A stretch of DNA of 64,000 bases, from assembly GCF_043951855.1 (NCBI RefSeq), contig NZ_JBINJW010000012.1, positions 1-64,000 on the forward strand, read 5' to 3'. The notes below the pieces were generated by a model. The model had not been told where the DNA came from and searched no databases. It was given only the letters and a program-made list of their open reading frames with translations. Shown here one piece after another: positions 8,337-16,751 of this stretch. The DNA is from Proteiniclasticum sp043951855. Its GTDB lineage: Bacteria > Bacillota > Clostridia > Clostridiales > Clostridiaceae. A program made the translations under genes and the position numbers. Positions within the stretch are counted from its first letter, which is position 1. The number at the start of each line of letters is the position of its first letter.

Positions 8337-9032
8337 TCAAGCTGATGCTATGGTATGATCATCATCCACAAGTTTCACGAAATGATAGCCTTTTTCCTTC
8401 AATACAGGAAGAGCTTTCCCCAGCGCATTGATGGTTCGCTGCGGTGCATTTTTCGCCCCTCTTCCATCATGCAGAAGAATAATGTCTCCAGGTTTCACTT
8501 TCTGTGTCAGTATGTTTTCAATGTGCGTTTCATCCACATACCTGCTCCAGTCCGATGCATGTATGGACCATAAGACCGGTTCGAAATCATACTGATGGAT
8601 GAACTTGGATGAAGCGATATTTACAAGTCCCCAAGGTGGTCGGTAGAGATGCACTTTTATCCCCATACTCTGCAATACGTTGACGGAACTGAAAAAATCA
8701 TCTTTCATCGCTTTGTATGTTCGAAAAGGTGCACCGATATGTTTATTGGCATGTAGTCCGATGCTATGGCCTTCATCCACAATCCTTCTTATGATCTCCG
8801 GATTTTCTTTCGCTTTCTCACCAAGAACAAAAAAGGTCGCCTTCACATTATTCTTTTTCAGCAGATCCAGAACCTGCGGTGTATATCTGGGATCGGGACC
8901 GTCATCAAACGTGAACGCGATCCGCATATCTCCCGCTTTGACATTTCTTCTTACGCTCTTCGCGAAAAACCGGAAATAGATATTCGGCAGGATGGAATAT
9001 ATTATAAACAGATAAAATAGAATCGTATCCAT
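8337..9032 (-). CDS. Polysaccharide deacetylase family protein
   Basis: NodB-fold metal-dependent carbohydrate esterase (CE4), 231 aa. An N-terminal hydrophobic stretch (residues 4-20) probably anchors it in the membrane with the enzyme outside. Motif 1 is TFDDGPD (D43, D44), the metal-binding HxxxH is H94/H98, motif 3 is RPPWG (from R131), and the late LLHDG gives H188. These features support removal of N-acetyl groups from peptidoglycan or another surface glycan. First gene of a two-gene operon with the YkoP-like protein. Confidence 0.9.
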   Translation of the reverse strand: MDTILFYLFIIYSILPNIYFRFFAKSVRRNVKAGDMRIAFTFDDGPDPRYTPQVLDLLKKNNVKATFFVLGEKAKENPEIIRRIVDEGHSIGLHANKHIGAPFRTYKAMKDDFFSSVNVLQSMGIKVHLYRPPWGLVNIASSKFIHQYDFEPVLWSIHASDWSRYVDETHIENILTQKVKPGDIILLHDGRGAKNAPQRTINALGKALPVLKEKGYHFVKLVDDDHTIASA

Positions 9033-9131
9033 ATCTTCCCCTTCTTATGATTAATAATTTTCATATCCATATTCTGATACCATTATAAGCCTAAACAGAA
9101 ACTTATCCTGAATTATTCTGAAGAAAAGCTA

Positions 9132-9158
9132 AAAAAATTAAGCAGCCGAAGGCTGCTC
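9132..9158 (-). terminator. Terminator of the raiA-like RNA
   Basis: AGCAGCC/GGCTGCT stem (9142-9148 with 9152-9158) followed on the minus strand by a T run. Confidence 0.9.
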
Positions 9159-9394
9159 AACTGCACTTACGTGCCGAAAGTTACTTGACCTAGTATTTGA
9201 CCCCACACTCGCCTGCTGGAGCTTTCGCTACCCGGACTTAACCTCTCACTACTAACCCTCTCATTTCTGGCAGGACTTACCTCTAAGCTGCACCATGATT
9301 GTCAGCGCTTTGACTGACTTACGTGGATCCTTTCGCCTGCAACTGGCCTGGACTTTCAAGGTTACCCTTGAGCAACTACAAACATAACTTTCAT
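9132..9394 (-). ncRNA. Structured non-coding RNA, candidate raiA motif RNA
   Basis: A transcription unit without an ORF. A consensus promoter (9401-9429) precedes it and a terminator (9132-9158) ends it, giving an RNA of about 260 nt. Its ends pair perfectly over eight bases, GAAAGTTA (9385-9392, 5') with TAACTTTC (9177-9184, 3'), enclosing about 216 nt. Inside are a TCAAGG-GUAA-CCTTGA hairpin, a GTCAG/CTGAC hairpin, an AGC-GAAA-GCT hairpin and a CCTGC/GCAGG helix. A GCAC-GUAA-GTGC hairpin follows the closing stem. The size and the position directly after comFC, where Firmicutes usually have the hpf/raiA gene, fit the raiA motif. It does not look like tmRNA, SRP RNA or RNase P. Structure is seen; family assignment is inference. 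Confidence 0.65.
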
Positions 9395-9400
9395 TTATCA

Positions 9401-9429
9401 ATTATAACGATGTTGTTTTGATTTATCAA
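9401..9429 (-). promoter_or_regulatory. Promoter of the raiA-like RNA
   Basis: Minus strand TTGATA (9424-9429), exactly 17 bases, TATAAT (9401-9406). It is independent of the upstream comFC gene, as expected for an abundant RNA. Confidence 0.85.
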
Positions 9430-9470
9430 GTTAAAGCTGAAAATTTCTTGCCTTCGAAACCATCTGATTC

Positions 9471-10091
9471 CTATGGAATTCTCGAAAAAGTGATGTACTT
9501 TCCTTCCATCCCCTCTTTCTTCATAAGTTCAAGACAGGCAGTCACAGTACTTCCTGTGGTATACACATCATCCACCACCAGCCCCTTCTTTCCCTTCAGG
9601 CTTCGGACATTCATCGAAATCAGAGAAATCTTCTTCGCATTTTCACAGCGTTCTTCTCGTTCAAGGACTTTCTGCTCTTTATCCGGCGGATGAAAAAGAG
9701 CAGCCACTGGAGTATGAAGCTTTTTCCCTATCCTTTTCGCCAGATAGGCACCATGGTCAAACCCAAGCCTTTTCACCGAAGACTTTGAGGATGGAGCATA
9801 GGTAATAAAGTCATAGATCTCCTTTTCAGAGGATATCTGCTCCACAAATCGGGATACCATTATATCCCCTGCAGAAAACAGCATCTTCTTCTTAAAGCTG
9901 GAAACCAGAATTTTTACAGCTTCCTGATGCCGATAAAGCGAAATCCCCATTTCGGAATCAGAGAGTTTTCCTTCCTCAAGAAAATGGAAGGAGGATCCGC
10001 AGGGTATGCAGAGCCCCTCACTGAACACCTTACAGACGGGACACTTCAGCTTCGGATAAAAGAAATCCGCTATCCTATTCAAATCCTTCAT
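9471..10091 (-). CDS. comFC: ComF family protein (ComFC-like phosphoribosyltransferase)
   Basis: ComFC/GntX-type protein linked to DNA uptake. The N-terminal zinc finger shows CPVC and CIPC (C17, C20, C28, C31 from the chosen start). The C-terminal phosphoribosyltransferase fold carries the PRPP loop VVDDVYTTGST (172-182). The frame is open to 10139, but the ATG at 10089-10091 yields the family N-terminus (MKDLNRIADFFYPKLKCPVC) and limits overlap with the upstream ComFA-like gene to 17 bases. Translational coupling with that gene is likely. Confidence 0.88.
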   Translation of the reverse strand: MKDLNRIADFFYPKLKCPVCKVFSEGLCIPCGSSFHFLEEGKLSDSEMGISLYRHQEAVKILVSSFKKKMLFSAGDIMVSRFVEQISSEKEIYDFITYAPSSKSSVKRLGFDHGAYLAKRIGKKLHTPVAALFHPPDKEQKVLEREERCENAKKISLISMNVRSLKGKKGLVVDDVYTTGSTVTACLELMKKEGMEGKYITFSRIP

Positions 10092-11058
10092 CCCATAAAA
10101 CCTTATTGAAGTGTCTTGCCAGATCTCTGGTCTTTTCAATATCTCTTGTCACATTCTGACAGAGCATAAGCACTTCACCATTAAGTTCATCATAGTAGCC
10201 ACTCCTCAAACACAGAAAGATAAGTTCTCTGTAGGAATATCGATTGGCATCCGCACCATGTATGATGATTTCAAAATTCGTTTCCATATCCACATAATCA
10301 TCCAGATTATCCGTAATGAATATGTGAGATTTCGTATGATCTCTGCAGAGCTCTTTCATGGTCTTTGTTCCGATCTCATCCACATCATAGATGCAGCTTT
10401 CAAGACTCTCATCTATTTTCGTAAGAAAACGGGCTACTTTCTTTTTCACTTTCTTATTGGTTGTGATGAAGAGAACTTTCTTCTTTTCGAACACAAACCA
10501 GAGCAGGTACTCATAAACCGACGTGGGGACAAACTCCTCCAGATTCAATCTGGTCTCCAGAACCCTTGGCTCCGATACGAAACCGCTTTTCCCCTCCATA
10601 GGGATTTCAATGATATCCATTCCCATGAACACCGATTCGAATGAATAAGCAACGACTTTTCTGCATCGCGGGAAAATGAAACCGATGAGATGCTGCATCT
10701 CCGGCTTTTTATGTATCGGAAATGAATTCACATCATCGTAAATCACAAGATCGTACTCTTCTCTCACTCTGAGCGCCTGAAGATAATCGCAGATCACCAG
10801 TGATTCCTTCTCGTTGATTTCCATGTCCTGATGTACGGAAATGGACTCGAACCCCAGATACCTCATGGCTCGCACTATCAGAACCTTTTCCTTGTCTTCC
10901 CCTGTTATGTATAGAACCCTGCCATTTTCTTTAAGAACTTTTTCAACCAGATCCTTTACCGGTTCTATCCCCATATAAGGCACAGTCTTCATATTGATCG
11001 CTTTCTCCTGAGATGCTTCATACCAGTTCAAAAGCTGCATTCTTTTTTCCGTTTTCAT
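10075..11058 (-). CDS. Degenerate ComFA-like helicase
   Basis: 327-aa protein in the position of comFA. The pattern is still recognisable: ICDYLQALRVREEYDLVIYDDVNSFP (residues 89-114, broken here as ICDYLQALRV then YDDVNSFP) corresponds to the ComFA stretch ending in DEVDAFP. The C-terminus (NGEVLMLCQNVTRDIEK) resembles the end of ComFA helicases. However, the Walker A region expected near residues 30-37 reads GIEPVKDL rather than GxGKT. The DEVD box has become DDVN, the arginine-finger segment is LCLRSG rather than AGRVGRS, and the N-terminal zinc finger is absent. The frame is intact over its full length, so it is not a simple pseudogene. Probably no longer an ATPase (inference). Confidence 0.75.
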   Translation of the reverse strand: MKTEKRMQLLNWYEASQEKAINMKTVPYMGIEPVKDLVEKVLKENGRVLYITGEDKEKVLIVRAMRYLGFESISVHQDMEINEKESLVICDYLQALRVREEYDLVIYDDVNSFPIHKKPEMQHLIGFIFPRCRKVVAYSFESVFMGMDIIEIPMEGKSGFVSEPRVLETRLNLEEFVPTSVYEYLLWFVFEKKKVLFITTNKKVKKKVARFLTKIDESLESCIYDVDEIGTKTMKELCRDHTKSHIFITDNLDDYVDMETNFEIIIHGADANRYSYRELIFLCLRSGYYDELNGEVLMLCQNVTRDIEKTRDLARHFNKVLWDEGFE

Positions 11059-11082
11059 AAATACCCCCGAATATTCTCCTGT

Positions 11083-13302
11083 TTATGTTTCTTCCGTGCT
11101 GACATTGTCCAGTACACTTAATATTCTATACTTCAAGGATGTATGTCTTTCATAGGTTTTGGTATTTCTGATCATATAGCCAAGTGCTTTCTTTGAGCCT
11201 ACAAGCACCAGAAGTTCTCTCGCTCTTGTCACACCTGTATAAATGAGATTTCTGCTCATGAGCAGAGGCGGACCCATGAATACAGGTATGATGACCACCT
11301 TGAATTCACTCCCCTGGCTTTTGTGAATGGTTACGGCATATGCCAGTTCCAGCTCATCCAGATCCTGAGATTCAAACTCTACGATTTTATCCTCATCAAA
11401 CAGAACCGAAACTGTGTTGTCTTCCGTATTGATCCCGGTGACATAGCCGATATCTCCATTGAAAATCCCCTGGCCTTCAGGCGGCTCTCCAAATGTTCTA
11501 TTCACTTTTTTCCATTTGATCATATAATTGTTCTTCGTCTGCATGACTTTATCTCCGATCTGAAAATCGGTGAAATCATAACTCCTGTTGTTCGGATTCA
11601 GAGATTTCTGAAGCACCCGGTTCAGATTATGAACTCCCAGCTCTCCTTTTCTCATAGGTGTCAGAACCTGGAAATCCTTGACGCGATCCCACTTCCTGTT
11701 GAAATTAGGCAGTCTTTTTGTGATCAGTTCCACCAGGGTATCCAGGGATTCTTCCGGTCTTGTGCCGCTAATGAAGAAAAAATCACTGTCCTTGGCATTT
11801 AACTGCGGCATTTCCCCCGTGTTGATTCTGTGCGCATTGGTCGTAATGTAGGACTCTTTTCCCTGCCTGTAGATGAACTGAAGTTTAACCACCTTAAAAG
11901 CAGTGCTTTCAATAAGATCTTCCAGAACTCTTCCACTTCCAACTGATGGCAGCTGGTCCACATCTCCTACAAGAATCAGCCTCGTCTTGGGCTTAATGGC
12001 TTTCAGAAGATTATTCATGAGCATCACATCAATCATGGATGCTTCATCAATGATGACGACATCGCAGCTTAATGTATGATCTTCATCAAACAGCACCTCT
12101 TCGTCTTCAGTGGAAACACCAAGCTCGATCAGCCTGTGAATGGTTTTGGATTCACGCCCTGTCGCTTCAGACATTCTCTTAGCGGCTCTTCCTGTCGGCG
12201 CTGCCATGAGCACCTTTTTCCCAGCCCGATCAAAAATTTCAAGAATACATTTGATTATGGTGGTTTTACCTGTACCAGGGCCACCCGTTATGATTTCAAT
12301 CCCATTATGTACAGCACCAGCAATAGCTTCAATCTGTTTTTCATGGAATGAAATGTGATTACTCTTCTCGAAATCCCGGATGTACTCCTCCACTGGCAGC
12401 TTCAGGTTATCCACTTCATCCAGCGCAAGGCTAAGGATTCTTTTTGTCACGGAAACTTCCGCATAAAGGTAAGGGAGGGCAAAAACACCTTCCACCTCAT
12501 CCACCTTTTCCAGCACCAGTTTGTTCGTCATGACTGAATGCATGAGATTTTCTTCTATCAGTGCTTCAGGCACTTCCAGTACACTCTTCCCTCTTTCGAT
12601 GAGTTCATGTCTGGGAATGAATGTACTACCTTGTGCGCAGTACTCATTCACAATATGACTGATCCCGCTTTGAATCCTAAAGGGTGAATCGATCTCGATG
12701 CCGAGATTTCTGGCAATGCCATCCGCCGTCTTGAAGCCGATGCTTGGCACCTCTTCTGATAAAACATAGGGATTCTGCCTGACTTTCGCAATGGCTTCAT
12801 TCCCGAAAACGCGGTAGATCTTCAGTGCCTGCTTGGGTGTCACCCCATAGCTTTGTAGAAACACCATAATGTTTTTCACTTCTCTGCCTTTGATGTAGGA
12901 ATCATAAATCAGTTTGATTTTCTTTTCTCCGATTCCATCCAGCTCCATAAGTCTTCTCGTGTCATTCTCAATAATATTGAAAATTTCGCTCCCGAATTTA
13001 TCCACCAGTTTCTTTGCAGTTATGGGGCCAATTCCGGATATGGAACCCGATGCAAGATATTTTTCAATCCCTTTAAGAGAATTAGGCATGACCTCCTCAT
13101 AAGTCTCACATTTGAACTGCTTTCCAAAGGTTGCATGGAGCACCCACTCCCCTTTCAGTATATAAGTCTGACCTACTGATATAAAGGGAAAGGTACCCAA
13201 TGCGATGTGGATATCCTTGTCGTCTTCTATTCTGAAAATGCAGAACGCATTCTCTTCATTCTGAAATATGATGTCCCTTACAACACCTTCTAAACTCTCC
13301 AT
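11083..13302 (-). CDS. recD2: SF1B DNA helicase RecD2
   Basis: 739-aa 5'-3' helicase of the RecD2/YrrC type, acting in DNA repair without RecBC. It has the long RecD2 N-terminal region with helix-hairpin-helix repeats (IGPITAKKL near 91 and LDGIGEKKI near 121). Walker A GGPGTGKTT is at 340-348, the DEAS box at 419-422, GDVDQLPSVG at 447-456 and the late helicase motif TIHKSQGSEF. SD GGGAG precedes the ATG. It ends 24 bases before the ComFA-like gene, so the three genes 13302-9471 may form one unit. Confidence 0.95.
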   Translation of the reverse strand: MESLEGVVRDIIFQNEENAFCIFRIEDDKDIHIALGTFPFISVGQTYILKGEWVLHATFGKQFKCETYEEVMPNSLKGIEKYLASGSISGIGPITAKKLVDKFGSEIFNIIENDTRRLMELDGIGEKKIKLIYDSYIKGREVKNIMVFLQSYGVTPKQALKIYRVFGNEAIAKVRQNPYVLSEEVPSIGFKTADGIARNLGIEIDSPFRIQSGISHIVNEYCAQGSTFIPRHELIERGKSVLEVPEALIEENLMHSVMTNKLVLEKVDEVEGVFALPYLYAEVSVTKRILSLALDEVDNLKLPVEEYIRDFEKSNHISFHEKQIEAIAGAVHNGIEIITGGPGTGKTTIIKCILEIFDRAGKKVLMAAPTGRAAKRMSEATGRESKTIHRLIELGVSTEDEEVLFDEDHTLSCDVVIIDEASMIDVMLMNNLLKAIKPKTRLILVGDVDQLPSVGSGRVLEDLIESTAFKVVKLQFIYRQGKESYITTNAHRINTGEMPQLNAKDSDFFFISGTRPEESLDTLVELITKRLPNFNRKWDRVKDFQVLTPMRKGELGVHNLNRVLQKSLNPNNRSYDFTDFQIGDKVMQTKNNYMIKWKKVNRTFGEPPEGQGIFNGDIGYVTGINTEDNTVSVLFDEDKIVEFESQDLDELELAYAVTIHKSQGSEFKVVIIPVFMGPPLLMSRNLIYTGVTRARELLVLVGSKKALGYMIRNTKTYERHTSLKYRILSVLDNVSTEET

Positions 13303-13545
13303 AACTACTCCCTTTACCGATTTCTATACTTTTCATAGTTATATCATAATCTAAAAGGTCTCCGGTTTCCACATTTCCTTACATGGATTATTATGGACTG
13401 ATACTGGAAGATTATTCATCTGCTCGGAGAATTTTTCCAGGAAATTTCACCAGAACGCTTCTCCTGGTAATCTCAGGTTGTTATTTTCATGTATAATATA
13501 GTCATAAGACAAACTCAGAAAATGAATGAAATAAGAGGTGTAGAC

Positions 13546-14670
13546 ATGATATTCAAAGATTTTAAAGTGATTTTCACAGACAGGATAGAGCAGATGTCCG
13601 TCCAGATCAGCGATGGGAAAATCACAAGCTTCAACCCGGACTTTTCTGATGACGAGGTCATCGAAGGAGAAGGCAGATACCTTTCACCGGGATTCATCGA
13701 TATCCATATTCACGGTGCCGGCAATCATGATACCATGGAAGGGACTTTCGAAGCTCTCGAAACCATATCGAAAACCATTGCTGAACATGGAACAACAACA
13801 TTTCTGCCTACTACAATGACTGTAGATACAAAGGAAATAAGAAAGGCAGTGGAAGCCGCCAAGGTGGCACAGAATCAGGTAAGCGGCGCTTCCATCGGAG
13901 GCGTGCATCTGGAAGGACCTTTCATCAATGAAGGCGCCATTGGCGCCCAGAACCCGAAATACGTACAGAAACCGACTCTGGAAGCATTCAAGGAGATGGT
14001 GGGAAACAATCTGGATCTGATCAAAAACATCACCATGGCACCTGAGGTGGAAGGCGCACTGGAGCTGATTCCCTATCTTAGAGAAAATGGCGTCAACGTC
14101 TCCATGGGACATACGGTGGCAACCTATGAGCAGGCCATGGAAGGTATAAGAGCTGGTGTCAACCACTCCACACATCTGTTCAACGCCATGACTCCCTTCA
14201 CCCATCGAAATCCTGGTGTTGTAGGTGCAATCTTCGATACTGACATCACAACGGAGACTATTTCCGATGGTATTCATGTAAGCTACCCTTCCCTGAGAAC
14301 CGCCTATAAAATCAAAACTTCCGAAAAAGTCCTTCTCATCACCGACGCCATGATGGCATGCGGAATGCCCGATGGCACCTATTCCCTGGGAGGGCAGGCT
14401 GTCATTTCCAAGGAAGGTGCAGCAAGACTTACCTCCGGAGCACTGGCAGGTTCCATCCTCACCATGGACAAAGCAGTGAAGAATGTATTTGACCATACAG
14501 ACCTTCCACTCCATGAAGTCATCAAAATGGCCTCCTACAACGGGGCAGTCTTCATAGGTGCAGAAAAGAATACCGGAAAGATCGCGCTGAATTACGATGC
14601 GGATCTTCTTATCCTGTCTGATGCCCTAGATGTGGAACACGTCTTCATAAAAGGAAAACAGTTCAGATAA
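13546..14670 (+). CDS. nagA: N-acetylglucosamine-6-phosphate deacetylase
   Basis: Metal-dependent amidohydrolase converting GlcNAc-6-P to glucosamine-6-P in amino-sugar recycling. The HxH metal site is in FIDIHIHG (H54, H56), the metal-binding Glu in HLEGPF, later His ligands in MGHTVA and STHLFNAM, and the catalytic Asp in LLITDAMMACG. The frame opens at 13489, but a TATAAT lies at 13492-13497 and GAGGTG stands five bases before the ATG at 13546, so that is the start (374 aa). Single gene with its own terminator; nagB is not adjacent, while glmS lies 32 kb away in this window. Confidence 0.95.
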   Translation: MIFKDFKVIFTDRIEQMSVQISDGKITSFNPDFSDDEVIEGEGRYLSPGFIDIHIHGAGNHDTMEGTFEALETISKTIAEHGTTTFLPTTMTVDTKEIRKAVEAAKVAQNQVSGASIGGVHLEGPFINEGAIGAQNPKYVQKPTLEAFKEMVGNNLDLIKNITMAPEVEGALELIPYLRENGVNVSMGHTVATYEQAMEGIRAGVNHSTHLFNAMTPFTHRNPGVVGAIFDTDITTETISDGIHVSYPSLRTAYKIKTSEKVLLITDAMMACGMPDGTYSLGGQAVISKEGAARLTSGALAGSILTMDKAVKNVFDHTDLPLHEVIKMASYNGAVFIGAEKNTGKIALNYDADLLILSDALDVEHVFIKGKQFR

Positions 14671-14675
14671 AGCAT

Positions 14676-14714
14676 ATCCCGTTTCTTCATACCCATGAAG
14701 TGGCGGGATTTTTT
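14676..14714 (+). terminator. nagA terminator
   Basis: ATCCCG/CGGGAT outer stem with inner CTTCAT/ATGAAG helix, followed by six T. Confidence 0.85.
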
Positions 14715-14859
14715 CTTCCTTACACCCGCTGTGATGATGATTTCTGAATGTTTTAACAATTTATGAAGATTTGCCGAATTATTGTCTTTGCAATGATTTT
14801 GATACTACTATAAAGATATAGCACTATACAATATAAGTAAGAAATCCCTATTTTACATC

Positions 14860-14902
14860 AAGGAGGTGAACAGAAAACATCATCTACGGTGTTTTCTTTA
14901 CC
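14860..14902 (+). promoter_or_regulatory. SD separated from start codon by a hairpin
   Basis: A perfect SD (AAGGAGGTGA, 14860-14869) lies 33 bases before the ATG at 14903, too far for direct use. A GAAAACA/TGTTTTC inverted repeat (14873-14879 with 14890-14896) sits between them. Folding it out leaves nine bases, an ideal spacing. No other start codon fits in frame after the TGA overlapping the SD, apart from ATC codons. Confidence 0.55.
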
Positions 14903-16636
14903 ATGAAAGTCATAGAACGAATCAAGGGACAATTCGCAGGACTAGGAGACAGCTTTCTTAGATATCCCGTCACTGCACTGCTTTCCATTGCACTGATGGT
15001 CATTCTGATCATCCAGAACGAAAGAAACATAAACGGCATTTATGAGACCGAAATGCTTAGAAGACTGGCCATGACCGCCGCCATCGGTATGCTTGCCAGC
15101 ATATCCCTGAAACATCTTCAGGAGAGATTCTGGCCGGACAAACCCGCTCTGATTCTGGTAGCCGCGCCCTCAGCACTGCTCATGGGGCTCTACTACTTCT
15201 TTTTCACAGAAGAAATGAACCAGATCAGCGGTATCCGTTTCATCGGCTTCCTGCTTACGCTCATCATAGCCCTTTTCTATACACTGAAACTAAAGGAGAA
15301 CAGGAACTACGAACCTTACGTCATCCGAATCTTCAACGGATTCTTCATCACTGTCCTCTATTCCGGTGTGCTTTATTTCGGAATATCCGCCATCATATTC
15401 ACCATTAACGCTTTATTTGATGCAGACATCGACGGGAAATGGTTCTTCTATTTCTTCCTGATGGTGACTTTCATCTTCGGCGCACTGATGTTTCTCTCCA
15501 AACTGCCCGAAAAGGAGGAATCCTTCGAAAGCTACCCTTATTCCAAAGCGCTTAAGATTCTCCTACTATATATCGTCATTCCGCTGATTACCATCTATAC
15601 CGGAATTCTCTATGTGTATTTCATTAAGATTCTCGTGACACAGGAATGGCCTAGAGGTCTGGTATCGAACCTTGTATTATGGTACTCCGTGGTGTCAGCA
15701 GCTGTGATCTTCTTCATCACCCCGATTCTTGAAGAAAACAGACTGGCCGAAATTTTCAGAACCTGGTTCCCGAGAATTCTTCTTCCAATACTTGCTATGA
15801 TGTTCGTATCCATCGGAAAAAGAATCGCACAGTATGGCGTGACTGAGAACCGATACTTCGTGGTACTGTTGGGCATCTGGGTACTGCTTATCATGGTCTA
15901 CTTCATCGTGAAAAAGAAACTCACCAACATCTTCATTCCCGTAACCTTATCGATCTTCGCTCTGGTTTCCATACTGGGACCGCTGTCAGCATTCAGTGTA
16001 TCCAGTTTCAGTCAGAATCAGAGATTCACCGCGCTTCTGGAAAAGAACGACATGCTGCAGTCCGGCAGCATACAGCCGGGAACCAATGTGTCTGAAGAAG
16101 ACCGGAAGAACATCTCCAGCATCGTGAGCTATTTTGACTCAAGAGATCCCAGCAAGATCAAATATCTTGGTGATGATTATGAGTATAATGATTTCGAAAG
16201 CGTTTTCGGGTTCGAGAGACAGGATTACTACAGATATCCGGAAATGGAATACATCTACTTAAGTTCCGATATGGATCGGACCGGTATCGACATTAAAGGA
16301 TATGATTATCTATTCACAGTGAATTACAATACCAGAACAGCAGAAACCGACGGAATCACCCTCGAGCTGGATAACGTGACAGATCTCATTGTCCGATTGA
16401 ACGGGGAACCGATCATGACTGAAGACCTGTCAGAAGACATCGAAAGAATCGTCAGAGAAAACGAAGATCAGATGCAAAAAGCTCAGATCGCCTACGAAGA
16501 CTCCATCATCCTAAAGGAAAATGACAGGGTTTCCGTCAAGCTCATCCTGAGAGAACTCTCTGCAAGAAAAACAGATAGTGATACGCTTGATTTCGACTAC
16601 ATCAACTTCAATATCCTGCTCCAGATGAAAAACTGA
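14903..16636 (+). CDS. DUF4153 family membrane protein
   Basis: 577-aa protein. The first ~370 residues contain about ten hydrophobic segments, beginning near residue 20 (YPVTALLSIALMVILIIQ). The last ~200 residues are hydrophilic and probably extracytoplasmic or cytoplasmic globular, including a region rich in Asp/Glu/Tyr. The arrangement and the opening motif FLRYPVTALLSIALM match the DUF4153 family, whose function is unknown. Single gene between the nagA terminator and a bidirectional terminator shared with metK. See the unusual SD arrangement upstream. Confidence 0.85.
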   Translation: MKVIERIKGQFAGLGDSFLRYPVTALLSIALMVILIIQNERNINGIYETEMLRRLAMTAAIGMLASISLKHLQERFWPDKPALILVAAPSALLMGLYYFFFTEEMNQISGIRFIGFLLTLIIALFYTLKLKENRNYEPYVIRIFNGFFITVLYSGVLYFGISAIIFTINALFDADIDGKWFFYFFLMVTFIFGALMFLSKLPEKEESFESYPYSKALKILLLYIVIPLITIYTGILYVYFIKILVTQEWPRGLVSNLVLWYSVVSAAVIFFITPILEENRLAEIFRTWFPRILLPILAMMFVSIGKRIAQYGVTENRYFVVLLGIWVLLIMVYFIVKKKLTNIFIPVTLSIFALVSILGPLSAFSVSSFSQNQRFTALLEKNDMLQSGSIQPGTNVSEEDRKNISSIVSYFDSRDPSKIKYLGDDYEYNDFESVFGFERQDYYRYPEMEYIYLSSDMDRTGIDIKGYDYLFTVNYNTRTAETDGITLELDNVTDLIVRLNGEPIMTEDLSEDIERIVRENEDQMQKAQIAYEDSIILKENDRVSVKLILRELSARKTDSDTLDFDYINFNILLQMKN

Positions 16637-16660
16637 TTCAGTCTGATGATTATTCATGAA

Positions 16661-16704
16661 GAAAGCCTCAGCCATCTCGATTTACTCGAGTGACTGAGGC
16701 TTTC
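16661..16704. terminator. Bidirectional terminator, DUF4153 / metK
   Basis: Perfect 11-bp arms GAAAGCCTCAG/CTGAGGCTTTC with an inner CTCGA/TCGAG helix, between convergent genes. Confidence 0.88.
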
Positions 16705-16751
16705 TATTCTATTTCGTGGTATTATGCTGTCTTTCCGTCTGACTTTCAGCG

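Noticed and set aside
9132..9394. tmRNA, SRP RNA, 6S RNA or RNase P as identity of the structured RNA
   Set aside because: No tRNA-like end or tag frame, no GGAAGGAAGCA SRP loop, no RNase P core sequences, and no single long bulged 6S-type stem; the multi-hairpin core and comFC context fit the raiA motif better.
13684..14514. 276-aa minus-strand frame opposite nagA
   Set aside because: It is the antisense shadow of a fully conserved nagA, is His/Cys-rich in the manner of shadow frames, and has no SD or family features.
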